Shown: positions 34,541 through 46,633 of the stretch, piece by piece
How the letters are laid out: the number at the start of each line of letters is the position of its first letter
How positions within the stretch are numbered: the first letter of the stretch is position 1
Assembly: GCF_035083965.1 (NCBI RefSeq)
Contig: NC_089739.1
Span: 7,862,001 to 7,926,000, forward strand
Reading direction: 5' to 3'
DNA: 64,000 bases
From: Branchiostoma lanceolatum
Lineage: Eukaryota > Chordata > Leptocardii > Amphioxiformes > Branchiostomatidae
Translations under genes and position numbers: made by a program
The notes under the pieces: model-generated
The model's database searches: none
Seen by the model: only the letters and a program-made list of their open reading frames with translations
Told to the model about the DNA's origin: nothing

Positions 34541-37486
34541 CTATGCCTTCTTGGTGGCCTCCTCTCCGGTGTATGCCTTGAGGATCTCCGCACGCTTGGC
34601 AGCGAGGCGCTCTTCGCGCCTGGCACGCTTGTCCTTGTTCTTGGACCTACGGGCCTCGGCCTGGTCACTATGGAAACACAAAGGGTTAAGATAAGATACT
34701 GAAGCTTTCAAGTATAATTGCACAAACCAAAGAACTTTCTTCTGTTTCTTTGGGGTAGTCTAGTTTTCCAAGCAATAACAAAGAATGCTTTTCGGAATGT
34801 CAGGGACAATTATATAACCATTTACAAAATCAATGCCAGAAATTATTCCTTGACCACCCCACAACACCATAATTGTTTTGGTATTATTGCATGATACTAA
34901 CGGTACTCCTTTGTATATTCACCAGAAAACAAACTCAACTTGATGGCACAGCACTGACTACGAAAGGACTCAAACCTCCAAGCTTTGGGGACATACACCA
35001 GGAATGGTGCATGTTGAAGTACTTGTCAGGCCAGTTAAGTTTCTCTGACATTTAAATGGTTTAATAAATCAAGAGTAAAAGACGAGTGGAAAACTTACGC
35101 CAACAGCTTGGAGCGCTGCTTCTCGGCCTTCCTCTTGTGGATGTATTCCATCATCAGTCGCTTGTTCTTGAACACGTTACCCTTCGCCTTCATGTACAGC
35201 TGGTGGTACCTACGTCACACAAAGTAAAGGTATATTGTAAGTCAAACTCAAAACTGCCCAAGAAGACCACTTAGGGGATTATAAAATCTGGTCTATGTGG
35301 ACAGGTGGTCACTATAGACAGGATTTTTAATGCTTGTGTCAATGGGAAAAATTATCTAAGGGACCACCAAAAAGTGGTCACATTGGACAGGTGGTCCCTT
35401 ATGTAGAAGTGATCACTTGTACAGGTTTGACTTTGTGTAAAAATATGAGCAAAGCGTAAAAGCTACACAAGAAAACGTGATTGGGAAATACATTCTAGCT
35501 GATCGTAAATATAAACACACCGGATCGTAATTCTAATGATCTAGATGAAGAGACACTTAAGTGAGACTTACAGATGCTTGTCGATCTTCTTGGACTCGCG
35601 GTATTTCCGCAACATTCTGCGCAGAACACGCATGCGGCGCATCCAGATGACCTTCTCCGGCATACGTGCGTTCGCTGTACCCTTCCTCTTACCTGGGTGA
35701 ATGGACAGATAGGTTAGATGATTACAAAAAGAGCAATACAGAAATTCATCTTCATCTTCATTTAGGATACCCTCTAAAAACCCCTGAAGGGGTATCACTG
35801 AGGGGGGGGTCAGGCCTGACGGGCTATGGCAGGGCGGCAAGCTCGGCCTTAAAGGCCTCCACATTGTGCGATATGCCCCGGCAGGGTATTCCACTCCTTA
35901 ACCGTGCGTGGGAAAAAGGAAAGTCTAAAACAATCAGTACGTGCTGAAGTGAGTTTGTATTTAAGGTTATGGCTAGCGTCTGTGGGCAACTGGTACGAGA
36001 TACTGTTCAGGTAGGATATTGATGAGACCCTGGGAAATCTTATAAAGTGTAGTTAAACGTGCTTCACACCTTCTGTCTGCCAGCAAATTCTAAGGCACTA
36101 GAAAGCTGAAATAACTCAGACATATATGTACCATGCAGTGTGTGTATGTTTGTGTGTAAATATCTTCATCTACGTGCCAAACCTTAGTAGGTTGAGGGCT
36201 CGGGGGATCTGAAGAACCTAGAAATCAAAATCTCTTCTTCTAGTTTCTGTGGGGTTTTTTAAACACATAGTGACAAAAGGGCTTTTTGGCTGTGCCTCAA
36301 AGTCACTAGTCATCTTTGCATAAGCTCACAGTACTGTTAAGCTGCTATATCAAGCTTTATACAAAAATGAAGACAAGCTCATATCTTGAGACATTTCTAA
36401 AGTAATTATGAGCAGATCAAGCACATTGTCCAGCCTCCTTCAACTTACCATAGCCCATGTGTCTGCCCTTGCGGCGAGCGATGTGAGCCTTGCGGACACG
36501 TGCTCGGGAGTGGACAGCCACCGGCTTACGGATGATCAGACCATCTTTCACCAACTTCCTGATGTTTTGCCCTGGAAAAGAGAAATAACTGTCTTTGAGC
36601 ATCATGTTCTGACAGTTAATCCCCCAAATCATGTCCTAAGTTTCATTCTTAAACCTTAAAACAGTGCTTAGGTTCACTTGTTAAGATCAACACTAACAGT
36701 ATGACTTATGTCAAGTTACATGTATGCAACAGCAAATCTCAGGCTTACTTGAGTTGGCGTTGGCGATTTCATTTGTCTCGTTGGGGTCCAACCAGACCTT
36801 GTTCTTGCCACATTTAAGGACGCTGGCTGACAGCCGCTTTTGCAAGCGTAGAGTACTGAAACAAGAAAACAAATGGATTTAGACAAAAGTAGCAAACACA
36901 CATAACTTAAAACACATCAGATATCTACATCTATATTATAACACACGTTCTTAGCACACTTAATTCCAATGTTTTGAAACAGCAGTAACTGGATTTAGAC
37001 AAGGGTAGCACAAACACACATAATTTCTTACATATGTGCTTGCACGTTGCGCAGAGAAATACTTTAGTAACTTATATACTAGTACTAGTGGCATAAAAAA
37101 AAAAGGTTTCATTTCTAGAACTCCACGGCCATTTCATACCTCGTCATGGTTATCAAATCGACAAACACAAATCACTGCACGTTTTCGGTGGTGTAGAATA
37201 TCTGTAATGTCTACGAATTGCGTAGTGTTGAGTCTTATTTTCTGTGTTGTTGCGCAAAGAAAAGCAATGGTCAAGATGGCGGACGGCGGCCATCTTGGAT
37301 ACTAGCGAGGAAAAGTGTGGACACGCTTCCACTTAAATATCTCATCCTAGCAGCCACGATTGTGCACAAAGACGACTTCTTCACATCCAGTTAAGCCTTA
37401 TCTATCTTTTCATATGTAAAAATGTTAACAAATGTCCCATAATTTCATAAAATCGTAAGAAAATCTCGGTTCGGCACCAACCTCAT
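34541..37486 (-). CDS. RPL19: Ribosomal protein L19 (eL19)
   Basis: Large-subunit ribosomal protein, 197 residues (human 196). Exons: 37482-37486 (ATGAG only), 36749-36855, 36449-36571, 35572-35692, 35099-35209, 34541-34667. Motifs in order: [90 protein letters not shown], then the long basic C-terminal helix ending EEATKKA. A first coding exon holding only the Met codon and two bases is also found in vertebrate RPL19. The minus strand has CCTCTTTCC at about 37510-37518, a likely 5' terminal oligopyrimidine start, as expected for a translationally regulated ribosomal protein mRNA. Confidence 0.97.
35765..36000 (-). mobile_element. 3' end of a non-LTR retrotransposon in RPL19 intron 3
   Basis: The minus strand encodes [20 protein letters not shown] then [12 protein letters not shown], and after one frame shift [13 protein letters not shown] and stop. 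This is the typical end of CR1/L2-group reverse transcriptase ORFs. Only this tail remains. Confidence 0.65.
37273..37299. promoter_or_regulatory. Palindromic YY1-like site in RPL19 intron 1
   Basis: CAAGATGGC and GCCATCTTG face each other across nine bases, each matching the YY1/delta core AAGATGGC. It lies about 185 bases inside the first intron. YY1 (delta) sites near the start of vertebrate ribosomal protein genes such as rpL30 and rpL32 are known; a role here is inferred. Confidence 0.5.
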
Positions 37487-38219
37487 GGCTGCCTCCTTTT
37501 TGTCAGCCCGGAAAGAGGCTGAAGTTGTTTACTTCTGTCTGATAATTGACATCCGCGAGCAAAAGTAGTGCTATGCTCTGAATCTTTAGTCTCTGAGAAT
37601 AGCAGAGATATTACTAAATTTTACTGACCAATCAGTCATAACTCAAAGAAGTATACTAGAGAGAGATCTTAACTTTTCATATCATATCTACGAAAATTGA
37701 TACTTGCGATGTAATTTATGCGGATGAATACAATCCTAATTCACAGTTAAAACATTATTTTAGGTGCCTAAATTAACTTTTCGAGGATTTTGAAGAGACA
37801 TATAAGGTATCGCATAACATTTTTATAGTCATTTGAATTTTTTAATGATAAATTAATATTTTTGTGAAGAATTTTCTATAAAAAAAAGACAAAGATATGG
37901 AACAGTTCATTTATGTGCTGGGATAGTAATCTCTATAAATGTTCTAAATGAATCCACACAAAATCATCTTTGTAGTCAAATTTCTCCCTTATGTATTCAA
38001 TACATCTCTTTTGGTCCTATGTGAAGTAAAATGGTTTAAATAATCATAGATGTTATTTTCATTTTGTTTGAAAATCTCCCCCCTCTTCAACTTGAAATGT
38101 TCCGATCTGAGGGTCACATGCTCTGTTGTCACATGATTCTCGCGTCGAAGGACCTTGACTTCCGGGTTCACACTTGTTTTCGTCTTGGGTCTTGTATTTC
38201 AAGACCTAGACGTCTCAAG
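37487..38219. promoter_or_regulatory. Divergent promoter between RPL19 and SNX19
   Basis: The two genes point away from each other across 733 bases. The RPL19 side has the oligopyrimidine start region; the centre is very AT-rich. On the SNX19 side an in-frame run of upstream ATGs begins at 38064 without a stop, so a longer N-terminus is possible. No other gene is seen. Confidence 0.5.
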
Positions 38220-41200
38220 ATGCCTACCTCGCAAGGAGAATGGATGCTAGGGAGACTCAGAAAAATACAGGGACTGTTCAGGATATGGTGGGAGCAATTC
38301 TTGTCTCTAAAAATCACCCAGAAGATCGCTGGGGTTGGGGTGGGCGTGTTACTTCTCGCAAAGATCGTTGGATATTCTTCCTATCTTCTCGCATATTTTG
38401 TACTCCTTGCTTGCGGAATATGGCTGGGAAATTACCTCACAAGTCACGACAAGCTTCTCAAGTCCGACATACTGCTAGAATTGTCTGAAACGTTTTTGTC
38501 TAAGCCGAACGCGACCAGTGGACAAGATTCAGACGATGACCCTGCAAACTCTCAAGATCCTCTGAATAGACAACTTGAATCCCTCACAAGAAATATTATG
38601 CGTGACTTTGTTATGACCTGGTACACGGATATAACAGGTGACCCCCAGTTTTCGGAAGAAGCGTTCGAATCCTTGGAAGACATGTCTTTAACTCTGTCCA
38701 CAAGATTTAAGGAATTGGACCAACACGTCTTGGTAGAAAAAGTACTCAAAGCAGTCCACAGGCACTTATTCACAACCAAAGAGGCAAGAAAACTCTTAAA
38801 AACCCAGCCGAACTTCTTCAAAAGTGACTTGGATTCAGAATCTTCTTTGCTTGCAGCGTATGAAAAAGTAGCAAAAATACACATTGCTCTCCAAAGCCAG
38901 GCTGTGGAGTTGGACTATTTGCGAAACATAGCGGAAGTTTTGTTGTATGTAGTTTTTCCAGTAAGCACCTTCAGATGTGAGTCAGGGAAAGAGCTAGTCA
39001 GAGAGATCCTAACGTGTCAGCTGATCTTACCTGTAGTTAACATGGTGTCTGATCCAGACTGGTTGAACCAAAAGATTTTCCAAATCCTTTCTCCTTCAGA
39101 AGCTGTGTTGGAACAAAGTTTTGATGAGAATTTGACAAAGACATTAGCTATGACAGCAGGCAGTGTAGAAGACATGAGAGTACAGTCTTCAAGAAGCAGA
39201 GACTTACCTCAAGTTGACAAGAGAGAGCCTAAAGAGAGAGCAGAAGAAACAACACTACATTCAGCAAAATCTTCTGCCAAAGTTTTTGTCGAAAAGGAAT
39301 CAGTCGCAGTAGGGATGAATGTCGTTGATGAATCACGGTCAAACGATTCAGGTAACACAAAGGAAAAGGACCAGCAGTCAGAATTATTGCCTGTTACCTT
39401 AGCAAAGGGGGATTTACATGTAACAACTGAACAAGTCAGAGAAGAGCCAATAGGTGGAACCGGCAGTCCAGGTAACGTTAGTCCATTGAGTACATCTCTA
39501 GAAGGTTTGTCAAACTCTAAACCAAAAGCTGTCTTGTCTGGCTCTTTGTCAAGTTCTGAATCAAGTCCAAAACACACGTTTCTGCCAGATATTGTTATGG
39601 TGAAGGATTCCGATGGTCCAGAAAATCATGAGGATACACAGACACAAGAAGAAGATACTCAAGCTCAAGAGCATCTCAAGAAGCCAGGAATTGGCAGAAG
39701 AGCTTCAGCCTTACTCATGAAGAAATTAGGACTGGGTAGTAAGAAAGAAGAAGGGCAAAGTAAGAACGAGGAAGAAAAGTCAAGAAGTGATGTAACTGTA
39801 GATCAAAAGCCCACAGGTGATGCCCCTGCTGCTAGCTCTGAGGAAACCCCACAAACTTCTATTGTAGACTTGGACCAGTTACAGTCACATTTCAGGCTTG
39901 CTCCATCCAACTCCCCACGTACAAAACCGCAAGACTCACATCCGAGACCAACATTGGTCCGTAGTTCCTCCCAGGACAGCTTTGTTAGCATCCCCGAGGA
40001 TGAGAATGAACTGTACTCCCCCTTCGAACAAGTCACCATGGAAGAAGTCGTTGCTTCAATAGCTCGACGTTCCACTGCCTCAGATTCACAGGTCCACGGA
40101 GAATCTGCATCTGACGAATTAGCAGCTTTGCCAATACACAGGACAAAAAGTAACAGCGAATCAAAGATCGGGAATGAGGATGGTACCATTAGAACTGTTT
40201 CCCAGCCAATATCCATCTCAGCACCATCCACAAAGTTACCAAGGAGCGCAACTTCTCCAGGCCTTCTGTCCAATTCTCCTAACAGGTCCCCTCTTTCCAA
40301 CAGCCCAAATCTGAACCAGTTTAGGCTGTCGCCGTCCAAAGAGCGTGAGAGGAAGATGAAGAGAAGTCTCAGTTCAAGTCCAGGGTCGGAACGTGCCGCT
40401 TTTCCGCAGGCGGACATCAGAGTTAGCACAGAGAACATTCCGGAAGTTTCAGGCAGGAGGGATGATGGGAAGGATGAGGTAGATGGGGCAAGTCATCATG
40501 GGAAGGATCTTTCCTCCAAGCTGTTTCACAACGTCCGCATCCCCAAAACTCAGACAGCAGTGGAATACAAGGGGATGGGAACCAGGAAATACACCTTGTA
40601 CAGAGTGCAGGTAAAAAAAATGTCCACAATACGTAATTTGATAACGTTAACACTTAAAGAAAAAGAAGATAATCTTTTGTCCAAATGGCTGAACTTAAGC
40701 AGGGGAAAACTATTTGTTTAAATGTTAACGTTATCAAATTAAAAAATGTCCACAATAATTTGATAACGTTGACACTTGAACAAATAGTTTCCCCTACTAC
40801 TAGTAAATTTCAGCCATTTGGACAAAATAAATATTATTTTTCTTTTTTCAATCTATACAAGTAGACAAAAGTTTTCTGTGAATGTCAGATGTTTTAGATG
40901 CAGTCCGGCATCCGTCTTCATTGATATGATATTAATCATTCCTGGATGCCTAACTTTCATAAACACATTAAACAAAAGCAGTTCTCAGGATACTGAAAGT
41001 AGGTAGTACTTAAATACATGTACATGTCTGCACCAATCTTTAGCACACTGAAGTAGCTGTTTGGCTATCAATTCTATATTGGTTATGGGGTAAGGCAGCA
41101 GAAAAAGCTTTAAGAGAAAAATTGCTTCAGAACTCGAATGTTATTAAACCCCAAATGATTGTTTTCCTGGCTTTGTCATAATTTTTGCATCCTTTCACAA

Positions 41201-44200
41201 TTTTTCTTCCCACAGTATGAGACGACCATCATGGTGCCTGCAGAGGGAGAGCCAGGGCAGGAAGTGTACGAACCTATCACCACGACGATGTCGGTACGAC
41301 GGCGGTTCCGGGAGTTCATCACGCTACATGTAGCTTTGGAGGAGAACCCCAAATATAGGAAGATCATGAAAAGTAAGGAGCTTGTTATTAGGCCTACTGC
41401 TCACCAGGTGATTAAAGACCAGAGTCAACTCTTAATGATATCCTCTCTGTTCTCTTCTCTCAGACATGTGCTAAGTCATGTAGCCTGTCAGTTGTCAACC
41501 TTTCCTATATAATTTGTACCTCTGACAACAAGGAGACACATTTTTTTAAAGTACATCTCAGAGACAATGATGGATCTTTCTCTTATTACTTTTAGATAAA
41601 AGTTAGTGCCAGACAAAAAAATAAGAATTCTAGATCTATGGATGGACTTAACCTGTATCACTCACCTCACCTCACCAAATAATCACTTGACCTCTTTTTG
41701 GGTCATTGGGCACCATGAATAGATCCTCCACCATCCTTCTCCACCTCACTCTATCCGCTGCAACTCTCACTGCTGCCGCTGTATCACTACATGTACATAT
41801 AGGTTTTGGAGTGTTCCTGCGATTTGTTAACCCATATTTGTTCCCTCTCAGATGTGAAGGGTCCCAACAGGCTGTTCTACCTGCCGTTTGGCAACATGGA
41901 TAAAAACACCATCAGACAGAGAAGGGGCCAGCTGCAAGACTTTCTTGGGGTAGATACATCTTTTATTTGTTTTGTTACAATATACTAATTATGTTTGATG
42001 GTTTAGGGTACTGAAGATCTTTAAATGTTCGCTGTGGTTCTATTTTCACAGTTTTTGCAATAGTAATATCATACCATACACCTAACTGGAAATGAATTCC
42101 CAGTGAAAATAAATGAATTTGCAGTACATACACAGTACAATGCCATTAAATTTTAAGCAAATCATACGTCTTGAAACTACTGTTAGTAGTATACCAGTGC
42201 TTTAGCAGTTAGTGTCTCAAAAGTGCTGTCAGCATCTGATTCACAGCTTTGATGTAATCTAGACCCAAAGTACAAGTAGCCTAGAATTTCAAGTACAAAA
42301 AGTAGCACATAAGTTGCTGTGTTCATTGTGCTGGAGAGTGAATGTGTGTGTGTCTTACAGTGTTTATTGTCTTTTTTTTCTATGGTAGGAACTTTGCTCC
42401 AAACCAGAAGTGTGCCAAAGTAAGGAGTTACAGGAGTTCCTGGCCTACGGGCGTGACGGCAGCATAGCCTTTGTCAGAAAACCTCCCGACATCATACCCA
42501 GGTTTGACAAGGTAGGGTAGTTTTGTTACATTCATTTGATACATACAGTTTCTCAAGACATGTACTTTACACCAGGGTTTGCGGAAAAGGCTGGGCTGTC
42601 TACCTGGTCTGGCTAGCTGGCCTGTCTACCTACACTAGTGGGTCAATATTCGATCACTCGTGGGTCAATATTCGATCACTCGTGGGTCAATATTCAACCA
42701 CGAGTGGGTAAATATTCGACCATGTGTGTGTTGAAAATAAGACAGTACATTATGGTTTCTTATATTGTTATCATTTTCAGCTGTTCACCAATGCTGTGTC
42801 CGACCTGTTCGACACCGTCAAGTCAGCCCTGCCTTCCACCAAGTCACATGACCAGGAGGGAGATACCAAGTCCAACTCCAAGAGCGGGGGTGCAAAGTCC
42901 AGGTCAACAGCTGGGACAACTGTAGAGAGTGACTCAGGAATAAAGAGAGACCAGGCCTTTGTTGATTCAACAATGGTAAGTAAAAACTTTTATTTGGAAT
43001 GTACAGCACAGTAAGACAATGTTCTGACTTGTACTTAGAGACAAACAGTAAAAACAAGAAATAAAGGTCAGTATAAGATGTCTTCCTATCTTCTTGTCTA
43101 TACAGTGCTGTCACTATGAAACCTATGTGGACCTGTAAAGCTGAACGTCCCATGTTTGAGAAGAGCCACACCAAGATCATGTTAAAGAACCCACCACACT
43201 TATTGAAAAGACAATGGGTCCTTCCCAGTGTGAGGGGTTCAAAACCTTCAGTCCTATGGCTGCACATGGGATAATTTCTGTCGCATTGAGGTCACCTGAG
43301 TCGGCATCAAATGACAGCCGCCACAGACCCTCTTAATTCAGCCCCACCCAATTGTAAGCTCCTTGCAATTAGGCTGCAATTTCTGCAAAGAAGAAGTAGT
43401 TGGCCCACCCAATAGCAGTAAGATAACATTGTAATGACTTTTCATAACATTGTAAACATGTGTCTTGCATTTCCAGTCCGACCACCTGTCTGTTGAGACC
43501 ACGCTGCAGATGTTCATCGTGGAGAACGACCGAGAGAACGAGGCACTGCTGAGGGACGACGAGGGGCGGTCGCGTGGGGCGGGGGAGGAACCATTACTGC
43601 TGCTGGGGCCAAGGTCACAGGGCGATGGTTGTGACATGACAGACATGGGGACGGAGATCCAACACACAGGTTAGTTCACCTTAAAAGGTAAAGGTAAAGG
43701 TACGTAGTCCCATAACCTTAGAGTAGATGGAAATGACTTCATGTTATAAATTCACAAGCATCTTTAACTTGTCAGTCACTGATGAAAGGTCTTTAAGTCT
43801 ACACCCTACAATTTACATGAAATTGATAAAGTCCTTACAAGTCACTGAAAACAGCCATGCTCACAAACAAATACTTATTTTTCTTAGTAGTCACTAAATG
43901 TTGGACTTGAATTTCCTGAATAGCTTTTATCTTGTTCCAGGTCCAGTAGAGGAGCCCCTCCCCCTGGCTGACAGGACCCTCCTGATTGGCTGTGAGGCCC
44001 TGGAGGGTCAGAGGTCGTGGTTCTGTGAGGACAGGGTGCAACAGGTGGTGAGGACAGCAGGGGGCAGGCTGCTGGAACAGTGAGTGTGGAAATAATCATA
44101 CATGTAACTTGTTACCACCAAGTGCTGTGTAGATACAGATACAGATGTAGTAAGATTAAAGTAAGTATGGAAAGATTCCCTTGTCCTACTGGACCCATAT

Positions 44201-46633
44201 ATATATTGGTTGCACATTACAGTGCCTGCCTGTATATGTATGGGTTGGGGGCATTTCTCAACTGATTGCATCTTACCGCAGCGAAACACACCAAGTGCAG
44301 AAGTAACTATGCCACAGCAGCGCAGGAGAAGTCAAGGGCCAATGACCTGATTAAGTATTCAAAATGATGAAACAGATTGTGTATTAAGATAAACGCCAGC
44401 AGGACAAGGGTTAAGATTCTTTTAAATCAAAATTGAACTATAATTTATTGCCAAGACAAAAAATTGGACTTAATTTATTCAAATTTTTGACTTATTGGCC
44501 CCAGTCTTGTCAAGGAATGAGCAACCCACTACTTCTGTGACATCATGTTTTTCAGACTGGGTGACTTTGCTGTCTTAGTCAGACATGTCCTAATTAGCGT
44601 ATTTCCTCCTTCAGGTGGCTCCATAGTCAGGTGACTTTGCTGACCAATCAGGAGCAATGTGTGTACTACTTGTCCCTCCTGCGGGAGGCTGTGTGGCCAG
44701 GAGGGGTCCTACCGGATGAGCCTGAACCAATCAGAACAGAGGAAGAGAAAGAGGAAGGCAAACAGCAGGCACTGGAGGCCATGGTCAACTCCCTACCAGG
44801 TAGTGTTTTTTCTCTTTTTTACCTGCAGTGGTGTATCTGTATGTGTAACCTCCATTAACATAAATCTGCCAGGTTACTAGTATATAAATCCACCACTTTG
44901 AAAAACAGAGAGATCTCTAGTGTAGCACCCCCAGGTATGCACAGTTTAGATATACAGGTTTGCATCATACTGGGGGGCGTTGGGTTGGAGATCTGTTTTG
45001 ACGCATCTTTGCAGGGTGGCGGAATTATGTACCCTGGTGGAATTATGTTAGTATATGTTATGTATATCTATATAGCTGGTATAACTGCCCTTCAGTGTAA
45101 CACACCAGCTTTGCAGGCACACGGCGCGGCAGCAGCAGGTTATATTGCACTGAACAACCTGTCACATCTAACCTTTGCACATCAAAGTGTAAGTGTTGTC
45201 TAAAGCTATCTAATGAGGATAGTCATGGTGTTACTTCTCTTATATCTCTCATTATATACTTCCTTTTTATTATGAGAAATCTTACCTTGATGTCCTGGTG
45301 GTGTTGCTTCCTCAGGCTTGTTCCCTTTATTGCTGGGACAGCTGCAGTACCGGACAGCCATGCAGGAGGCGCTAGAAGCCTTCCAGAACCCAAGAATCAA
45401 CAGGTGGGAGCCATCTTGTTTTTCCATGGTTAGGTCGTACTAATTTGGTTTGCTGGTTCAAAACGGATTGTAGAAAATTATGCTTAAGTGCAGAAAAATA
45501 ATGAAGACAAAGCTTGAGGACCAGGTTTGTGCCTTTAGTTGGTGAACTCAGTTTATGTAGTGAATACGGACATGTTTAAGTTTTATTTACAGGAACGGCA
45601 AGCTGAGCCCCTGTAACAAATGTAGTAAGCTAATTGAGTGAGCACCCGGCAGTCCACCGGGACAAATTTGTGGCTTCAGGGCCCGGCCAAGGCTACATCC
45701 TCGACAGACACTGGCACAATTGGGTCCTAAGCATTAGCAAGCTGAAAGTTAACTGTTCTCCTGTTTTATTTCCAGACACGTGGCCTACTGCCTGCTGGAC
45801 CTGCTAGTGGAAGCTGTGGTGCCTTAGTGATCTGAGGGTTAACTCTTCTCCTGTTTTATTCCCAGACATGTAGCCTACTGCCTGCTGGACCTGCTAGTGG
45901 AAGCTGTGGTGCCTTAGTGACTGAAGGTTAACTGTTCTCCTGTTTTATTCCCAGACATGTAGCCTACTGTCTGCTGGACCTGCTAGTGGAAGCTGTGGTG
46001 CCTTAGTGACTGAAGGTTAACTGTTCTCCTGTTTTATTCCCAGACATGTAGCCTACTGTCTGCTGGACCTGCTAGTGGAAGCTGTGGTGCCTTAGTGATC
46101 TGAAGGTTAACTCTTCTCCTGTTTTATTCCCAGACATGTAGCCTACTGCCTGCTGGACCTACTAGTGGAAGCTGTGGTGCCTTAGTGACTGAAGGTTAAC
46201 TGTTCTCCTGTTTTATTCCCAGACATGTAGCCTACTGTCTGCTGGACCTGCTAGTGGAAGCTGTGGTGCCTTAGTGATCTGAAGGTTAACTGTTCTCCTG
46301 TTTTATTCCCAGACATGTAGCCTACTGTCTGCTGGACCTGCTAGTGGAAGCTGTGGTGCCTTAGTGACTGAAGGTTAACTGTTCTCCTGTCTTTATTCCC
46401 AGACACGTGGCCTACTGTCTGCTGGACCTGCTAGTGGAAGCTGTGGTGCCTTAGTGACTGAAGGTTAACTGTTCTCCTGTTTTATTCCCAGACATGTGGC
46501 CTACTGTCTGCTGGACCTGCTAGTGGAAGCTGTGGTGCCTGAGGTGGACGCAGCAGAACTACAGAGGAACCTTCTTCTGTCGGACAACCACAAACCTGAA
46601 CCTGCCCAAACAGACATGGACTTACTGTACTAA
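38220..46633 (+). CDS. SNX19: SNX19-like sorting nexin (TM, PXA, PX, nexin-C)
   Basis: 1,236 residues. Exons: 38220-40610, 41216-41372, 41852-41949, 42389-42511, 42781-42975, 43477-43669, 43941-44079, 44615-44799, 45316-45403, 46492-46633. The start at 38220 (caagATGCC) directly precedes MPTSQGEWM; an in-frame ATG at 38064 would add 52 residues. Domains: paired hydrophobic segments at about 34-70 (membrane hairpin), PXA at about 110-285, a long acidic Ser-rich disordered stretch to about 760, PX at about 780-925 with the phosphoinositide-binding RRRFREF, and nexin-C from about 1055. Family members tether endosomes to the ER and sort cargo. Exon 1 encodes two thirds of the protein. The final exon is preceded by eight tandem copies of its start. 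Much longer than human SNX19 (992), mainly in the linker. Confidence 0.93.
40675..40827. repeat. Foldback element in SNX19 intron 1
   Basis: TTTTGTCCAAATGGCTGAA faces CAGCCATTTGGACAAAA, and TTAACGTTATCAAATT faces AATTTGATAACGTT; a third AATTTGATAACGTTAACACT lies just upstream at about 40634. Short non-coding palindrome about 65 bases inside the intron. Confidence 0.6.
42638..42722. repeat. 22-base minisatellite (SNX19 intron 4)
   Basis: About four units of GTGGGTCAATATTCGATCAC, the last two diverged. Confidence 0.85.
43120..43435. repeat. Interspersed repeat, family 4 (SNX19 intron 5)
   Basis: Shared blocks: AAGAACCCACCACACTTATT, also at about 54246-54270, and CAGACCCTCTTAATTCAGCC with AGCTCCTTGCAATTAGGCTG, a diverged version of which lies at about 50185-50290. 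Probably a SINE or similar short element. Confidence 0.5.
45742..46540 (+). repeat. Tandem array of nine SNX19 terminal-exon acceptors
   Basis: Nine units of 88-91 bases. Each has a pyrimidine tract and acceptor (CTGTTTTATTCCCAG-like) followed by a coding block that, spliced from exon 9, reads RHVAYCLLDLLVEAVVP. Units start their exon at about 45776, 45867, 45955, 46044, 46133, 46221, 46311, 46401 and 46492. In the first eight the block ends CCT TAG TGA, an immediate stop. Only the ninth reads CCTGAGGTGGAC and continues for 30 more residues to the normal end at 46633. Units differ by few bases and the coding blocks are almost purely synonymous. Confidence 0.95.

Noticed and set aside
34668-37481. 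C/D-box snoRNA in RPL19 introns
   Set aside because: Introns of ribosomal protein genes often host snoRNAs, but I found no TGATGA with a paired CTGA on the coding strand.
39803-40438. Minus-strand open frame of 211 residues inside SNX19 exon 1
   Set aside because: Antisense shadow of the Ser-rich linker of SNX19; no start context or family motif.
45742-46540. Regular 90-base repeats resembling a CRISPR-like array
   Set aside because: Units are contiguous without unique spacers and are copies of a spliced host exon start in a eukaryotic gene.
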